64,000 bases of DNA from Phymatolithon calcareum (lineage: Eukaryota; Rhodophyta; Florideophyceae; Hapalidiales). The DNA is taken from positions 434,001-498,000 of the forward strand of contig OZ345356.1 in assembly GCA_977006965.1 (NCBI GenBank). Direction: 5' to 3'. Position numbers and translations under genes: made by a program. This document shows, one piece after another, positions 55,512-64,000 of the stretch; the stretch's first letter is position 1; each line of letters starts with the position of its first letter. The notes below the pieces were generated by a model. That model had not been told where the DNA came from. It ran no database searches and was given only the letters and a program-made list of their open reading frames with translations.

Positions 55512-56124
55512 CGCAGCAGCTGTGGCAATAGTTGCCGGGGCCGTTATTTCTCTTCCTCATGCTCTCACTCCCCCCGACGAGTTACACGGGCACGATGACG
55601 AAGGTTGGGGACACTCTGTGTACGAGCAAGATAACTACTTGCATGGTGAGGGTAAAAATTGCGACGGGTGGGATAACTACTTTCATGATAATAAAGACGG
55701 GTGGGATAATGTATAATCTAAAAAATAGCCCATTTTTTGCAAAGCCGTTGTTTATTTGATTCGTTTCTTTTCACTCCACAGCAAACACATGCTCAACCTC
55801 TTGGAACCGATTATAAGCTGTATTGGAAGGTAGAAACCGTATGTCTTGGTCACAGGGCTGTTTTCCTTCGTAATCGCGTTGTGAGCCTACAATAGTAGAT
55901 ACCCTGCACGTCGCTCCGGTCCCATTGATATCTGGAGCTGTCGCTAAATGTATAACGGAAACCTTGGAAGGGCGCAAAGGGAGAGTCTTGGCGGTCTCGT
56001 GCCTTTCGACACTTGCCCAGGCTCAATCTATTTCTTCAAACGGAGACTCTCTACACATCTTTAGGTATTGAGACCGGCTATGTTTCTTGCAATGAGAACC
56101 TTCTGAGTTGGCTCACTTTGAATA

Positions 56125-56870
56125 CATAGATATGAGACAGTGGACCGATTACTGGAAGAAGGGCGTACGGCGACGATTACATACATTGACTTCATAGCGG
56201 CGTTTGACTCCATCGACCATGATCTTCTCATGTTATCTCTTCAAAGCTACGCGTGCCCGGAAAAATACGTCCGGTTCATATCGCTAATGTACACCACGGC
56301 AAGCGTCACAGTCCGATCTCAGCTCTGCAACGGATCACAGGTTTTCTCGAGGAAGATCCGCATTGATCGAGGCGTGCTGCAAGGAGACATAATAAGCCCC
56401 TTTTGCTTCATCATTGCTCTGGACCTAATCTTCCGACGACACAACTCGCAACAGCTGGCATCACTCTTACGAGTACAATCCGAATCGATATACTCGAATA
56501 TGCTCATGAGCTCATTCGCACATGGGAGTCTCAAGAAGACAAACGAGTACGGAAGACCGCCTTCAGAAGTAATGGCCGTCCCCACTCAAAAATAGGACTC
56601 CAAAAGAGCAGGAGTAGGACTCTAAGCGCGAGATGGTTCTTTGGTCACTTCCCGCGGAACTCAGTAGAAGTGAAAGCAGAGATAGGGGAATTGGAAATCT
56701 GGGCGGTAAGCGTGCTACAGAAAATACTTGTCAAACCAAACTGGAATAAGGAAGAGGAAAAGGAAGTGGAGCAAACAATTGATGGCTTTGGTTCCTCAAA
56801 TGATATAGATTTGGAGCCGGAATACTCTCAGCGAGGCGCAATGTCAGAGATCTTATCTCTCGGAAGATAG
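56125..56870 (+). pseudogene. LINE reverse transcriptase fragment (copy B)
   Basis: Same RT fragment as 45267-45965 (FIAAFDSIDHDLL, RGVLQGDIISPFCFIIALD). A one-base loss near 56449 shifts the frame before the YADD region. Similarity to copy A stops at 56769. Confidence 0.85.
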
Positions 56871-57388
56871 GTGGAAAAGGTTTCATTGGATGGTTGTTTC
56901 TGACTTCCTTGCGTCCCTCCGACGATCGAGCGGAAACGTAATTAAGTGATTTATTGAGAAGGTACCATGTGTTTCAACTTGAGGCAAGTCGGCACCTTTC
57001 TAACTTATCTACTTATCGTAGAGTTTGGTACTTGATTTTTGGTCTGTCTTTGACTTTTTCAAATTTTTCTGCGACTTATTTTCTTGTTCTCTTCTTCATT
57101 CTCGCCGCAGACCCGGGACGTCGGTAAACTCGCCCATCGCGCTCCGGCGCACGCAAGACTGGGGACGTCAGAACCCCCCCCCCGCGCGGATCGGCGGGCA
57201 GGCCGAGCGAGAGTAAGTCCTGAAGATCGGCGCGGCACGCGGACCCGGGACGTCGGTAAACTTGCTTCGGCGCGGGAAACGACCTCGGACGTCATAAAAT
57301 TTTCCTTTCCGCACGTTCACACGATACGATGCTCTGCGTGGCCATTGAAGTGAAATGATTTTCCCCCTCGAGATCTCTCCGTTGAGAT

Positions 57389-58276
57389 CAAAGCATTGGA
57401 AAAAATAATTGCTATTGTAATTATTTAAATTATTGTTCCAATAATTTATTCCTGAGTCGCGCATATTTATTGTATTTATTGAGATCTTCGTGGTTACGAC
57501 AATTATTTTATTTATTTGAAAGCATTATTTACTCGAGAACGCTCGACTAAGTCTACGTTTCTGGGGGAGAATGACAGCATTTTGGCCCGACGATTATATT
57601 GTTTATTTGGGCCCGATGGTATTCTTGAACAGTAAAGTGACATGTTTGTCATCGATAGCACATGACGTGTCGGCTGCGGACTCCTCATTTAGGATTATGA
57701 AAACCATGGCAAGCAACACAGTACAACGGGAACTGCGTACCAGGCGAGCACCGTTTGGTAGCACCCAAGATGCTGCGAGTTTTCGGTAAGCATGTTCGCG
57801 ATGAGTTTTTCACACAGTCGGATCCCAACTCCGCTGTGTGGACTTGCAAATGTGGAACGCGACGGAAAGATTCTGGACGGGGCTACACCAATTTTGTGAG
57901 TCACGTTCAATCCGAGCATCCAAGCGACTGAAACGTTTTATGCGCTGAGAAAGAGTCGAGCACAAATACCTTACGAGTTTCGAAACCTATCTCTCTGTTT
58001 TATCCTCGCAAAACGTTGCATGCCCACGGCTGGCTAGAGTTTATCGTCAAAGGCCTGCTGCCGTTTACTGTCGCCGAGAACCCTATTTACACTGCCGCTT
58101 GTCGATTTGATTCCATGAGCTACAAGATGGATCCAATAATTGGGAATAACCAGTTATTTATTCCTCACTGAACTTAAATACAATAATTTATTCCTTCTGC
58201 GCTCAACAGTCTTGATATTTATTCTCGACACTGCGCGAGAAAAGAATAAAAATAAATAAATAATTCCAATGCTCTG
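57389..58276 (+). mobile_element. 888-bp hAT derivative, copy 1
   Basis: Ends CAAAGCATTGG / CCAATGCTCTG. 8-bp TSD GTTGAGAT at 57381-57388 and 58277-58284. Almost identical to 62299-63186 in reverse. Encodes only the N-terminal part of a hAT transposase, with an in-frame TGA at 57929-57931. Confidence 0.96.
57770..58171 (+). pseudogene. hAT transposase N-terminal remnant (copy 1)
   Basis: ATG at 57770; same 133-codon frame as the copy at 62805-62404, but broken by TGA at codon 54, just after the zinc finger. Confidence 0.85.
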
Positions 58277-58588
58277 GTTGAGATCAGAGTTAGGTTTTCT
58301 AATTTTGCTGACTATAGCCGTTTTTATGCGAAATGGAACCTCTGGGCTCTGAGTTGAGTCCTCGTGGCTCATCAGAAGTGTTGCCCCAAGCGTCTGCAGA
58401 TGCGTTGGTAACACTATAATAAAAATCTCCACTTCTTCTTCTTCATTCTCGCCGCCAGTAGTATTTTGGTTCATTTTCTTGATTATTTGGCCGACTGTTT
58501 TCTTTGCTTATTGATTCTCTTCGCTTATCGATTCTTGATACTTGATTCTTGATATTTTTCTTGATTTGATGGGGGAGGACCTACCTAG

Positions 58589-60529
58589 TGTCTATGTGCC
58601 GAACGTCCTCAATTGAGGACCGATTCAAAAGATCAAAAAATTAGTAAATCGAACTCAGAACGGATCATTCGCGCCATTACTTGAAAGCCGGACTTGTATA
58701 GTGGGTGAGGAGTACCGCAACTACTACCTTAAAATTTCTTCGTTCAGCGCTAGCAACGAAAATATAGTGGTCATCTAGAAGTACCAACCTGCCATGCCAC
58801 GAGAAAAAGCAGGCCCCGCGTGGTCGGTACATCCGTACACACAAAGGAAACATCGGTGACCGGTTTCACAGAGTGCTCCAGACAATATGGAGCCTTTTCC
58901 AACTGAAAACTTGTAAGTGGTGCGGTTTAGGAGGTACTCGAGGAAAACTCAATGGTCGCGCGAGCATATCACTTCGCGTAAAATGTGTCATAGTTTGGCA
59001 TTCGCTTGAGAAGACCAGCTTTAAGAGAGTCAACCTGTTCAACGTCAAGATAGGGGACACTGGCGATAGCATTGCAGAAGCTCACCATCTTGAACCGAAC
59101 CAACACCGGCAAAGCGCAATACCAAGCCAGGACTGCTTACAGTACTCATCCTCGCCCATCTTCATCGCGAAAAGCCAGTTTATTGTCCACAGTCGCAATT
59201 AGAAGCTCTTCAGAAGGACACAAAAGCTTCGATAAAACCTTAAGCAGCTCTAAAGCGCTCTTCTGGGCTCTCTCTCCTCCGCCTTGAAGGGCTTTTGGCA
59301 CGAAACATCGCAAAACGAACTTGATGTCGTCTCACCTGACCGCGAGCCGAATACTGTCGCTTACGGGGAGACATGGTACGAGCGGCAAGCTCTAGGACCG
59401 TATCGGGTTTGAATTTACTCCAAGTTCTGGAAACTTCGCATTCTAACCGGAGATTTGCTATCCGAAAATGACGATAGTGGTCTTCATACGAAGTACGATT
59501 GCGTCATGAAGATGTTTCCTTACGTTCACCTGCGAAATTTTTGGTGATTGGGCGTCCGCTAAGCTGAGAATAATTGGACAACAAGAGACTACAGTGACAG
59601 AGCTGATTGAGTTTTTCGGAATACTCGTCCTCATGGCAAGAGTTGAGCTCAGCGACGGGAGCAATTTTGGAGGACAACAAGGCCAAAGAACTATCTCACC
59701 GCTGCTTCTTCTTCAAAGACTGGTAAGCCGTTCACCGAATACCTCCAGTAAATTTCATTCAGTGCGCAACCTAGTGCAACATTTAGTCTGCGCAGCACCG
59801 CTGGCCACTCGGTCAAGATTCTGTCGATGCCATAACTGACCACACAAAGCGCACTGTGCCTCCGTTGGACCTGATTTGCGTCCATGAGTCTATATCCCGT
59901 TGGCATGGGAGCGGAGGTTACAAGCCGGAGAACGTTTGAGAGATACAGCACTCAGCGAGTGGAAGAAGTGCGATAGTGCTGCATCTTCAACAAGTGTGAC
60001 TATAGTTCATAGGGGTCATCAATCTCTTCTGGTAATTTGCGTGATTGTTAGATGACTTTTATTCTTTGTTGCCCATCCAGAGGGTCAGCAGCACATGACG
60101 CAGCGAAGGTATTGTCAAGTGCTGTTCGAGCAACTCATCGATAACACATTTGCCACGCGCATTACTCGTCGACGTTTAGTCGCTGAAGAACGTACATTTG
60201 CATTCGGGAGCGGTGTTACAACCTTCTTAATTCCCAAGAAAAAGAAAAGGAGGACTGAAGATATCATGGGGACTACTTGTGCGGTTCAAAACAACCGCAT
60301 AGTTGAGAAATTCAAGACGACGACCCTCTTGTGCTCATACTCTAATAGGCGTGAAAGTGCCACACTATATAATTGTGGCGCTTCTACTGGCAGGAACTGT
60401 TTCGTTAAGCACGTTGAAGACATCCATGAGGGTGACGCTTTTGTCGAGACTGATAGTAACTAGCTTTCGTCTCCAAAAATTTAATGATTTTTAGTCCTCA
60501 ATTGAGGAAAAAATCCCAGCACATAGGCA
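58589..60529 (+). mobile_element. piggyBac-like transposon relic
   Basis: 1941 bp with TIRs TGTCTATGTGCCG and TGCCTATGTGCTG, flanked by the palindromic tetranucleotide CTAG (58585-58588, 60530-60533). Subterminal palindromes TCCTCAATTGAGGA occur at both ends (58606-58619, 60495-60508). Carries a decayed transposase. The 4-bp palindromic target parallels the TTAA of canonical piggyBac. Confidence 0.8.
59594..60463 (+). pseudogene. piggyBac-type transposase, decayed
   Basis: TVTELIEFFGILVLMARVEL (59590-59650) matches the start of the piggyBac catalytic domain. ICVHESISRWHGSGG (about 59876-59920) matches the VDES....G block, with His for the catalytic Asp. 60095-60463 ends in a degenerate Cys-rich C-terminus (TTLLCSYS, LYNCGASTGRNCFVKH) like the family's zinc-binding tail. 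Multiple stops and frameshifts separate the blocks. Confidence 0.72.
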
Positions 60530-60577
60530 CTAGATTTTAGCCTATCAACTTCCGTTTTGAACATTATTCTTGATGAT

Positions 60578-60658
60578 GAGGTAGGTAGCATCAGAGGAAG
60601 CCTTGCCCATATCTTCGGAAGTCTGTGGGGCTTTTAAATAAACTTGAAAGGAAAAAAA
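60578..60658 (+). mobile_element. LINE-B 3' end, 81-bp insertion
   Basis: GAGGTAGGTAGCATCAGAGG through AAATAAACTTGAAAGG plus A-run, identical in most positions to 32166-32240. 13-bp TSD TATTCTTGATGAT at 60565-60577 and 60659-60671. An extreme 5' truncation. Confidence 0.93.
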
Positions 60659-60723
60659 TATTCTTGATGATCCCTCACACTGGCGCTGATCTATATTGTC
60701 GGAGCTTATCTTCAAAATTAGAG

Positions 60724-61105
60724 GAAGAAGAAGAAACGTAGATTTTCATGTAAAAGTTACCAACGCAACTGCTGACGCCATGGGCAATTTTTCGAGTCCA
60801 AATTTGGCTTGATTCTGTCCTGTGAAGAGTTTCTTATGGTGGTTATTTCAAGGTTCGGTGCTCTACAAAAACTTACCTCTGGTCCCCTGAGGGGCGTCGA
60901 GGGGGAAAATTAGTCCACGTGTATGTGTCACGCGGTGGGGGGGGGGGTCAGATTTGCAGGGAGTGATTACTCTGCTGTGTAGGGATTCGGGGTTTCGATA
61001 GCCTGGAACATGGCTAGGAGCTCGCCAAGTGCCCGCTTAGTCCAGGCGCTGTCTTCTTTTGAGAGTCTGTTCTTCGAGAGTCCGTTTATGACGTCTTCTT
61101 TCTTT
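60724..61105 (-). mobile_element. LINE-E 3' end, longest copy
   Basis: Read on the minus strand: end of an ORF (coding for ALGELLAMFQAIETPNPYTAE, stop), G-run-interrupted 3' UTR, GTGGACTAATTTTCCCCCTC, hairpin CCCCTCAGGGG (about 60884-60896), GACAGAATCAAGCC, tail AAAATCTACGTTTC(TTC)n. Confidence 0.75.
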
Positions 61106-61189
61106 ATGCAGGTTTCGGAGTTGTTAAACAATCAGGAACATTTAGAGAACCCTAGATGTTGAATAATGTACACTTTGTGTAATTCGAAT

Positions 61190-61220
61190 AACCTGCAATA
61201 AACAAACAAACAAACTCCCC
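61190..61220 (+). repeat. (AAAC)n run, likely retroelement tail
   Basis: AATAAACAAACAAACAAACT follows AATAACCTGC, resembling a polyadenylation signal with a simple-repeat tail. The parent element was not recognised. Confidence 0.5.
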
Positions 61221-61530
61221 ATCCTTACGGCTACCGTAAACTATAACAGATACGAGTGGTTCTTGATGTCCCAACAGCTCAAAGCCGCACAAAGTGCAGA
61301 GCTTCGGGGAGCTTAACATCTAAATCTCTATGCAGCCAATCTTCAGCCGCCGTCCTTCAAAGGGATGACCCGGGTTGGAAACTATTTTGGATGTTCATGG
61401 TCGCTGGTCATCTCGTTACCTTCTTTCATTTCCTTCTGTTCTCTCTTCCAGCTTCCTGGAGCATTGCGGCACACCACTCAAGGCGGAATCCATGTACTAC
61501 CAAACTATCAGAAGGTGATAATCTTCTCCC

Positions 61531-62007
61531 ATGGGGGGCCGGAGCTCAGCTCCTGCCATTTCAAAAAAGCCTGCATTGGAGCTGGGAAAAGTTCCTGACT
61601 CTGCTCTTGTCTCCTTCCTGTTACGCACAGGTGGACGCATGGCCGGACCGGTTATGATAGCCGGCCTGTATCAAATCCGCTTAAATTCGCAAGATTTCTT
61701 CGAAATCCGCGGACGGCGGGGTTGGGTGTGGCATTTCGAGCATGGCGAATTCTCGATTTGCCGAGTCCCAGGCGGTCGCGCTTGCGATCGCGCGAGCCAT
61801 TTCTGGCGGGAATGCCGCCGAAACAAGCGCTTTGTGCAGCTAGATCGCTGCGGCCACGTGCGCCGGCGCAGGCACGGGCGCCCGCGCCCGGAAACTTATC
61901 TTGATTCGCTTGCGGTCCGTTCGGTCCGGTTAGCCTCTTCCTCCCCCTATGACGTCTTCGATAGCATCTTTCCTACAATGGCCCGACTTTTCGATGATGC
62001 AAATTAG
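61531..62007 (+). other. open frame, unrecognised
   Basis: 158 codons, ATG at 61531; C-terminal half is arginine-rich and GC-rich. No domain recognised; the opposite frames are also fairly open. Confidence 0.25.
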
Positions 62008-62403
62008 AACCGGGTCTGCGAGTATGTTCCTGAAGTATGGTCTTTCCCCCGGTCGAGCGGAAACACTATCAGTAACGGCCATCATGGCAAGCAGGCTCGC
62101 TTGAATTATCTGTATACAAGATCAGAAAGTGTTTTATCAACCAACCAAATAAGAACATACAAAAATATTGATTGACCTATCTTTTCCCGAGTTCTTTCTG
62201 GCATTCGAATTGCACATCATCATGGACTTTCGACGTCATACCGTGGATAAAATTACCGTTCCCGTGAGAGATTTCGAGGACATGTCTTTGGATCAAAGCA
62301 GAGCATTGGAATTATTTATTTATTTTTATTCTTTTCTCGCGCAGTGTCGAGAATAAATATCAAGACTGTTGAGCGCAGAAGGAATAAATTATTGTATTTA
62401 AGT

Positions 62404-62805
62404 TCAGTGAGGAATAAATAACTGGTTATTCCCAATTATTGGATCCATCTTGTAGCTCATGGAATCAAATCGACAAGCGGCAGTGTAAATAGGGTTCTCG
62501 GCGACAGTAAACGGCAGCAGGCCTTTGACGATAAACTCTAGCCAGCCGTGGGCATGCAACGTTTTGCGAGGATAAAACAGAGAGATAGGTTTCGAAACTC
62601 GTAAGGTATTTGTGCTCGACTCTTTCTCAGCGCATAAAACGTTTAAGTCGCTTGGATGCTCGGATTGAACGTGACTCACAAAATTGGTGTAGCCCCGTCC
62701 AGAATCTTTCCGTCGCGTTCCACATTTGCAAGTCCACACAGCGGAGTTGGGATCCGACTGTGTGAAAAACTCATCGCGAACATGCTTACCGAAAACTCGC
62801 AGCAT
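62404..62805 (-). CDS. BED-finger protein of the hAT derivative (N-terminal transposase fragment)
   Basis: 133 codons from the ATG at 62805. A zinc finger WTCKCGTRRK...GYTNFVSHVQSEHP (C-x-C...H-x5-H) covers residues about 24-55. Then the pre-catalytic hAT block (HAHGWLEFIVKGLLPFTVAE, then N) follows at about 85-115. The RNase H-like catalytic domain is absent. DNA binding without catalysis would make it a possible competitor of the full transposase; that is inference. Frame intact here, unlike copy 1. Confidence 0.7.
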   Translation of the reverse strand: MLRVFGKHVRDEFFTQSDPNSAVWTCKCGTRRKDSGRGYTNFVSHVQSEHPSDLNVLCAEKESSTNTLRVSKPISLFYPRKTLHAHGWLEFIVKGLLPFTVAENPIYTAACRFDSMSYKMDPIIGNNQLFIPH

Positions 62806-63004
62806 CTTGGGTGCTACCAAACGGTGCTCGCCTGGTACGCAGTTCCCGTTGTACTGTGTTGATTGCCATGGTTTTCATAATCCTAAATGAGGAGTCCGCA
62901 GCCGACACGTCATGTGCTATCGATGACAAACATGTCACTTTACTGTTCAAGAATACCATCGGGCCCAAATAAACAATATAATCGTCGGGCCAAAATGCTG
63001 TCAT
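62786..63004 (-). other. upstream open frame in the hAT derivative
   Basis: 72 codons beginning MTAFWPDDYIVYLG, present in both 888-bp copies with one difference. No domain known. Confidence 0.3.
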
Positions 63005-63194
63005 TCTCCCCCAGAAACGTAGACTTAGTCGAGCGTTCTCGAGTAAATAATGCTTTTAAATAAATAAAATAATTGTCGTAACCACGAAGATCTCAATAAA
63101 TACAATAAATATGCGCGACTCAGGAATAAATTATTGGAACAATAATTTAAATAATTACAATAGCAATTATTTTTTCCAATGCTTTGGATCAAAG

Positions 63195-63600
63195 CGGGAA
63201 ATATGAAAAGTGCTCTCTTAAATTTTACCTTCAGCTAGACTGTAAACGCTACTTCTCAAAACTCCGCAGGGAAGAACCAACGTATTCCGATTCATCAATT
63301 CTGGGGGAGAAACATATTACATCCTCCCTCAACTCCACATATTCTGTTTGGGATGCTCCCATTCCAATTCCCATAAACCTGCGCGGTGCACATCCCAAGG
63401 ATTCTTGTATGAACTCTGTGGAAGATTTCCAGCCAAAGCGCCTCTGTTACGAATGGAAGGAATCTTTTTAGTGCCTCTATGCTATGAATATCGAGCTAAT
63501 ACGAAAGTAACCTTGGGAAAGAACGGATTAATTACATGGGACTCTCGACAGGTTAGAAAGTTTACGTCAGGATTGAATCTACGTACTAAAAGTTGGTGAT
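63195..63600. other. no recognisable gene
   Basis: Short frames only (for example 63184-63471); no motif. Confidence 0.35.
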
Positions 63601-63606
63601 GGCATG

Positions 63607-63966
63607 CTAATAGCAGCAGATATCTTCTAAGCGGGTTTTCTCATAGACAGTAAGCAAGCGTGTCACGGTGAGGCCCGAAAAACGAATACCGCGAGTTCCG
63701 ACTCCCATCACACCAGCCTCGTCTTCATGGAGAACGACCTCATCATCGTTCGCCTCTTCTAGTATCGCTGTTATCAATTTCTGAAGAGATAACTTTTCTT
63801 TTCCCAACTGGGTCCGTGTGCAAGCCGAAGTCCGCTTGAAGCCTCGCTGGAAATGTTTTAGATATCTTTCCCAATCTTCGTGCGCAAAGACAAAGCGTGA
63901 ATATGCTGATGCGAATTCTACCATCAACACTTTCTGAAATTGCAGGAATTTCAGGCCGCACGGCAT
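63607..63966 (-). other. open frame near the window edge, unrecognised
   Basis: 119 codons with ATG at 63966 and an in-frame stop upstream inside the window, so it is not simply cut by the edge. Mixed charged composition, no known domain. Confidence 0.3.
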
Positions 63967-64000
63967 TCTCGCGAAAACTCCTCAGATTTCTCACCGCAGT

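Larger units (their letters stand above)
53821..55515 (+). mobile_element. small gag-only LTR retrotransposon (TRIM/LARD-like)
   Basis: LTRs of 265 bp at 53825-54089 and 55247-55511 (TGTAGACACG...GATTACA), nearly identical, with a 4-bp duplication CGCA (53821-53824, 55512-55515). The empty site GGCTCCGCAGCAGC is in copy A at about 44653. The internal 1157 bp hold a short gag-like frame and a 40-bp tandem array, and no pol. Confidence 0.95.
52318..55716 (+). pseudogene. disrupted copy of the SHOCT-like multipass membrane protein
   Basis: Collinear with 43122-44861. Frame lost near 52550 by a one-base deletion; a TAG occurs near 52645 where copy A reads through. Short deletions lie near 53010 and 53380. 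An LTR element is inserted at 53825, and the C-terminal codons resume at 55516-55716. The SHOCT-like part (53630-53824) is unchanged up to the insertion. Confidence 0.92.
50528..56769 (+). repeat. segmental duplication, copy B
   Basis: Second copy of 41868-45912, enlarged by a 195-bp LINE-E tail, a 327-bp hAT MITE and a 1687-bp LTR element. The gene inside is inactivated. Confidence 0.92.
57109..58440 (+). mobile_element. LINE-E-tailed retroelement with GC-rich 5' repeats, split by a hAT element
   Basis: 15-bp TSD CTTCATTCTCGCCGC at 57094-57108 and 58441-58455. The 5' part (57109-57310) is GC-rich and repeats CCCGGGACGTCGGTAAACT at 57113 and 57244, a 131-bp period. The 3' part is the LINE-E 3' UTR ending TAAAAATCTCC(TTC)n. 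No ORF joins them, so this is either a SINE borrowing the LINE-E tail or a LINE with a deleted body. Confidence 0.75.
62299..63186 (-). mobile_element. 888-bp hAT derivative, copy 2 (inverted relative to copy 1)
   Basis: Ends CAGAGCATTGG / CCAATGCTTTG with perfect TSD GATCAAAG (62291-62298, 63187-63194). Same length and almost the same sequence as 57389-58276. Confidence 0.96.

Noticed and set aside
60921-60952. Regulatory meaning of the G-run
   Set aside because: It is part of the LINE-E 3' UTR and varies in length between copies.

Overview
The window is nuclear DNA of a eukaryote and is built almost wholly from transposable elements of many classes, most of them broken. Eukaryotic origin is shown by a chromodomain Gypsy element, several LINE families with poly-A or simple-repeat tails and 8-15 bp target-site duplications (TSDs), pogo, hAT, MULE and piggyBac-like DNA transposons, and one complete tRNA-Leu(AAG). 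There is no bacterial operon structure. Transposase and Gypsy style recall those of stramenopiles and red algae, but the sequence alone does not fix the lineage.

Layout. 1-3.3 kb: palindromes and a 485-codon type I membrane protein with a weak Hint/Hog-like motif pair. 4.1-9.5 kb: a whole Gypsy element with 316/317 bp LTRs and a CCATC TSD, inactivated by a frameshift at the integrase start. 9.9-11.4 kb: a LINE inserted next to an older LINE relic. 11.7-14.2 kb: a foldback and a decayed hAT. 15-17.3 kb: a decayed MULE. 17.4-20.4 kb: a 144-bp tandem duplication and a broken unknown gene. 21.7-25.2 kb: an 828-bp TIR element and a Ulp1-like protease relic cut by a foldback. 26.5-28 kb: a pogo element inside a LINE tail. 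28.3-32.7 kb: LINE copies and the tRNA.

32.9-56.8 kb is the most unusual part. It holds a local family of small or multipass membrane proteins that share a SHOCT-like helical hairpin next to a hydrophobic segment: two tandem genes at 33.6 and 40.2 kb, a 579-codon protein at 43.1 kb, a GC-rich 414-codon protein at 46.4 kb, a 3' relic at 49.8 kb, and a disrupted second copy at 52.3-55.7 kb. The 43-kb gene lies in a segment duplicated as 41.87-45.91 and 50.53-56.77 kb. The second copy has taken three insertions (a LINE tail, a 327-bp hAT MITE, a gag-only LTR element) whose empty sites can be read in the first copy.

57-64 kb: two inverted 888-bp hAT derivatives with perfect 8-bp TSDs, a piggyBac-like relic flanked by CTAG, more LINE tails, and little else.

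LINE families are named A to E here for convenience only. Families A, B and C share an unnamed C-terminal protein domain. Families A and E carry a 3'-UTR stem-loop whose stem sequence changes between copies while pairing is kept.
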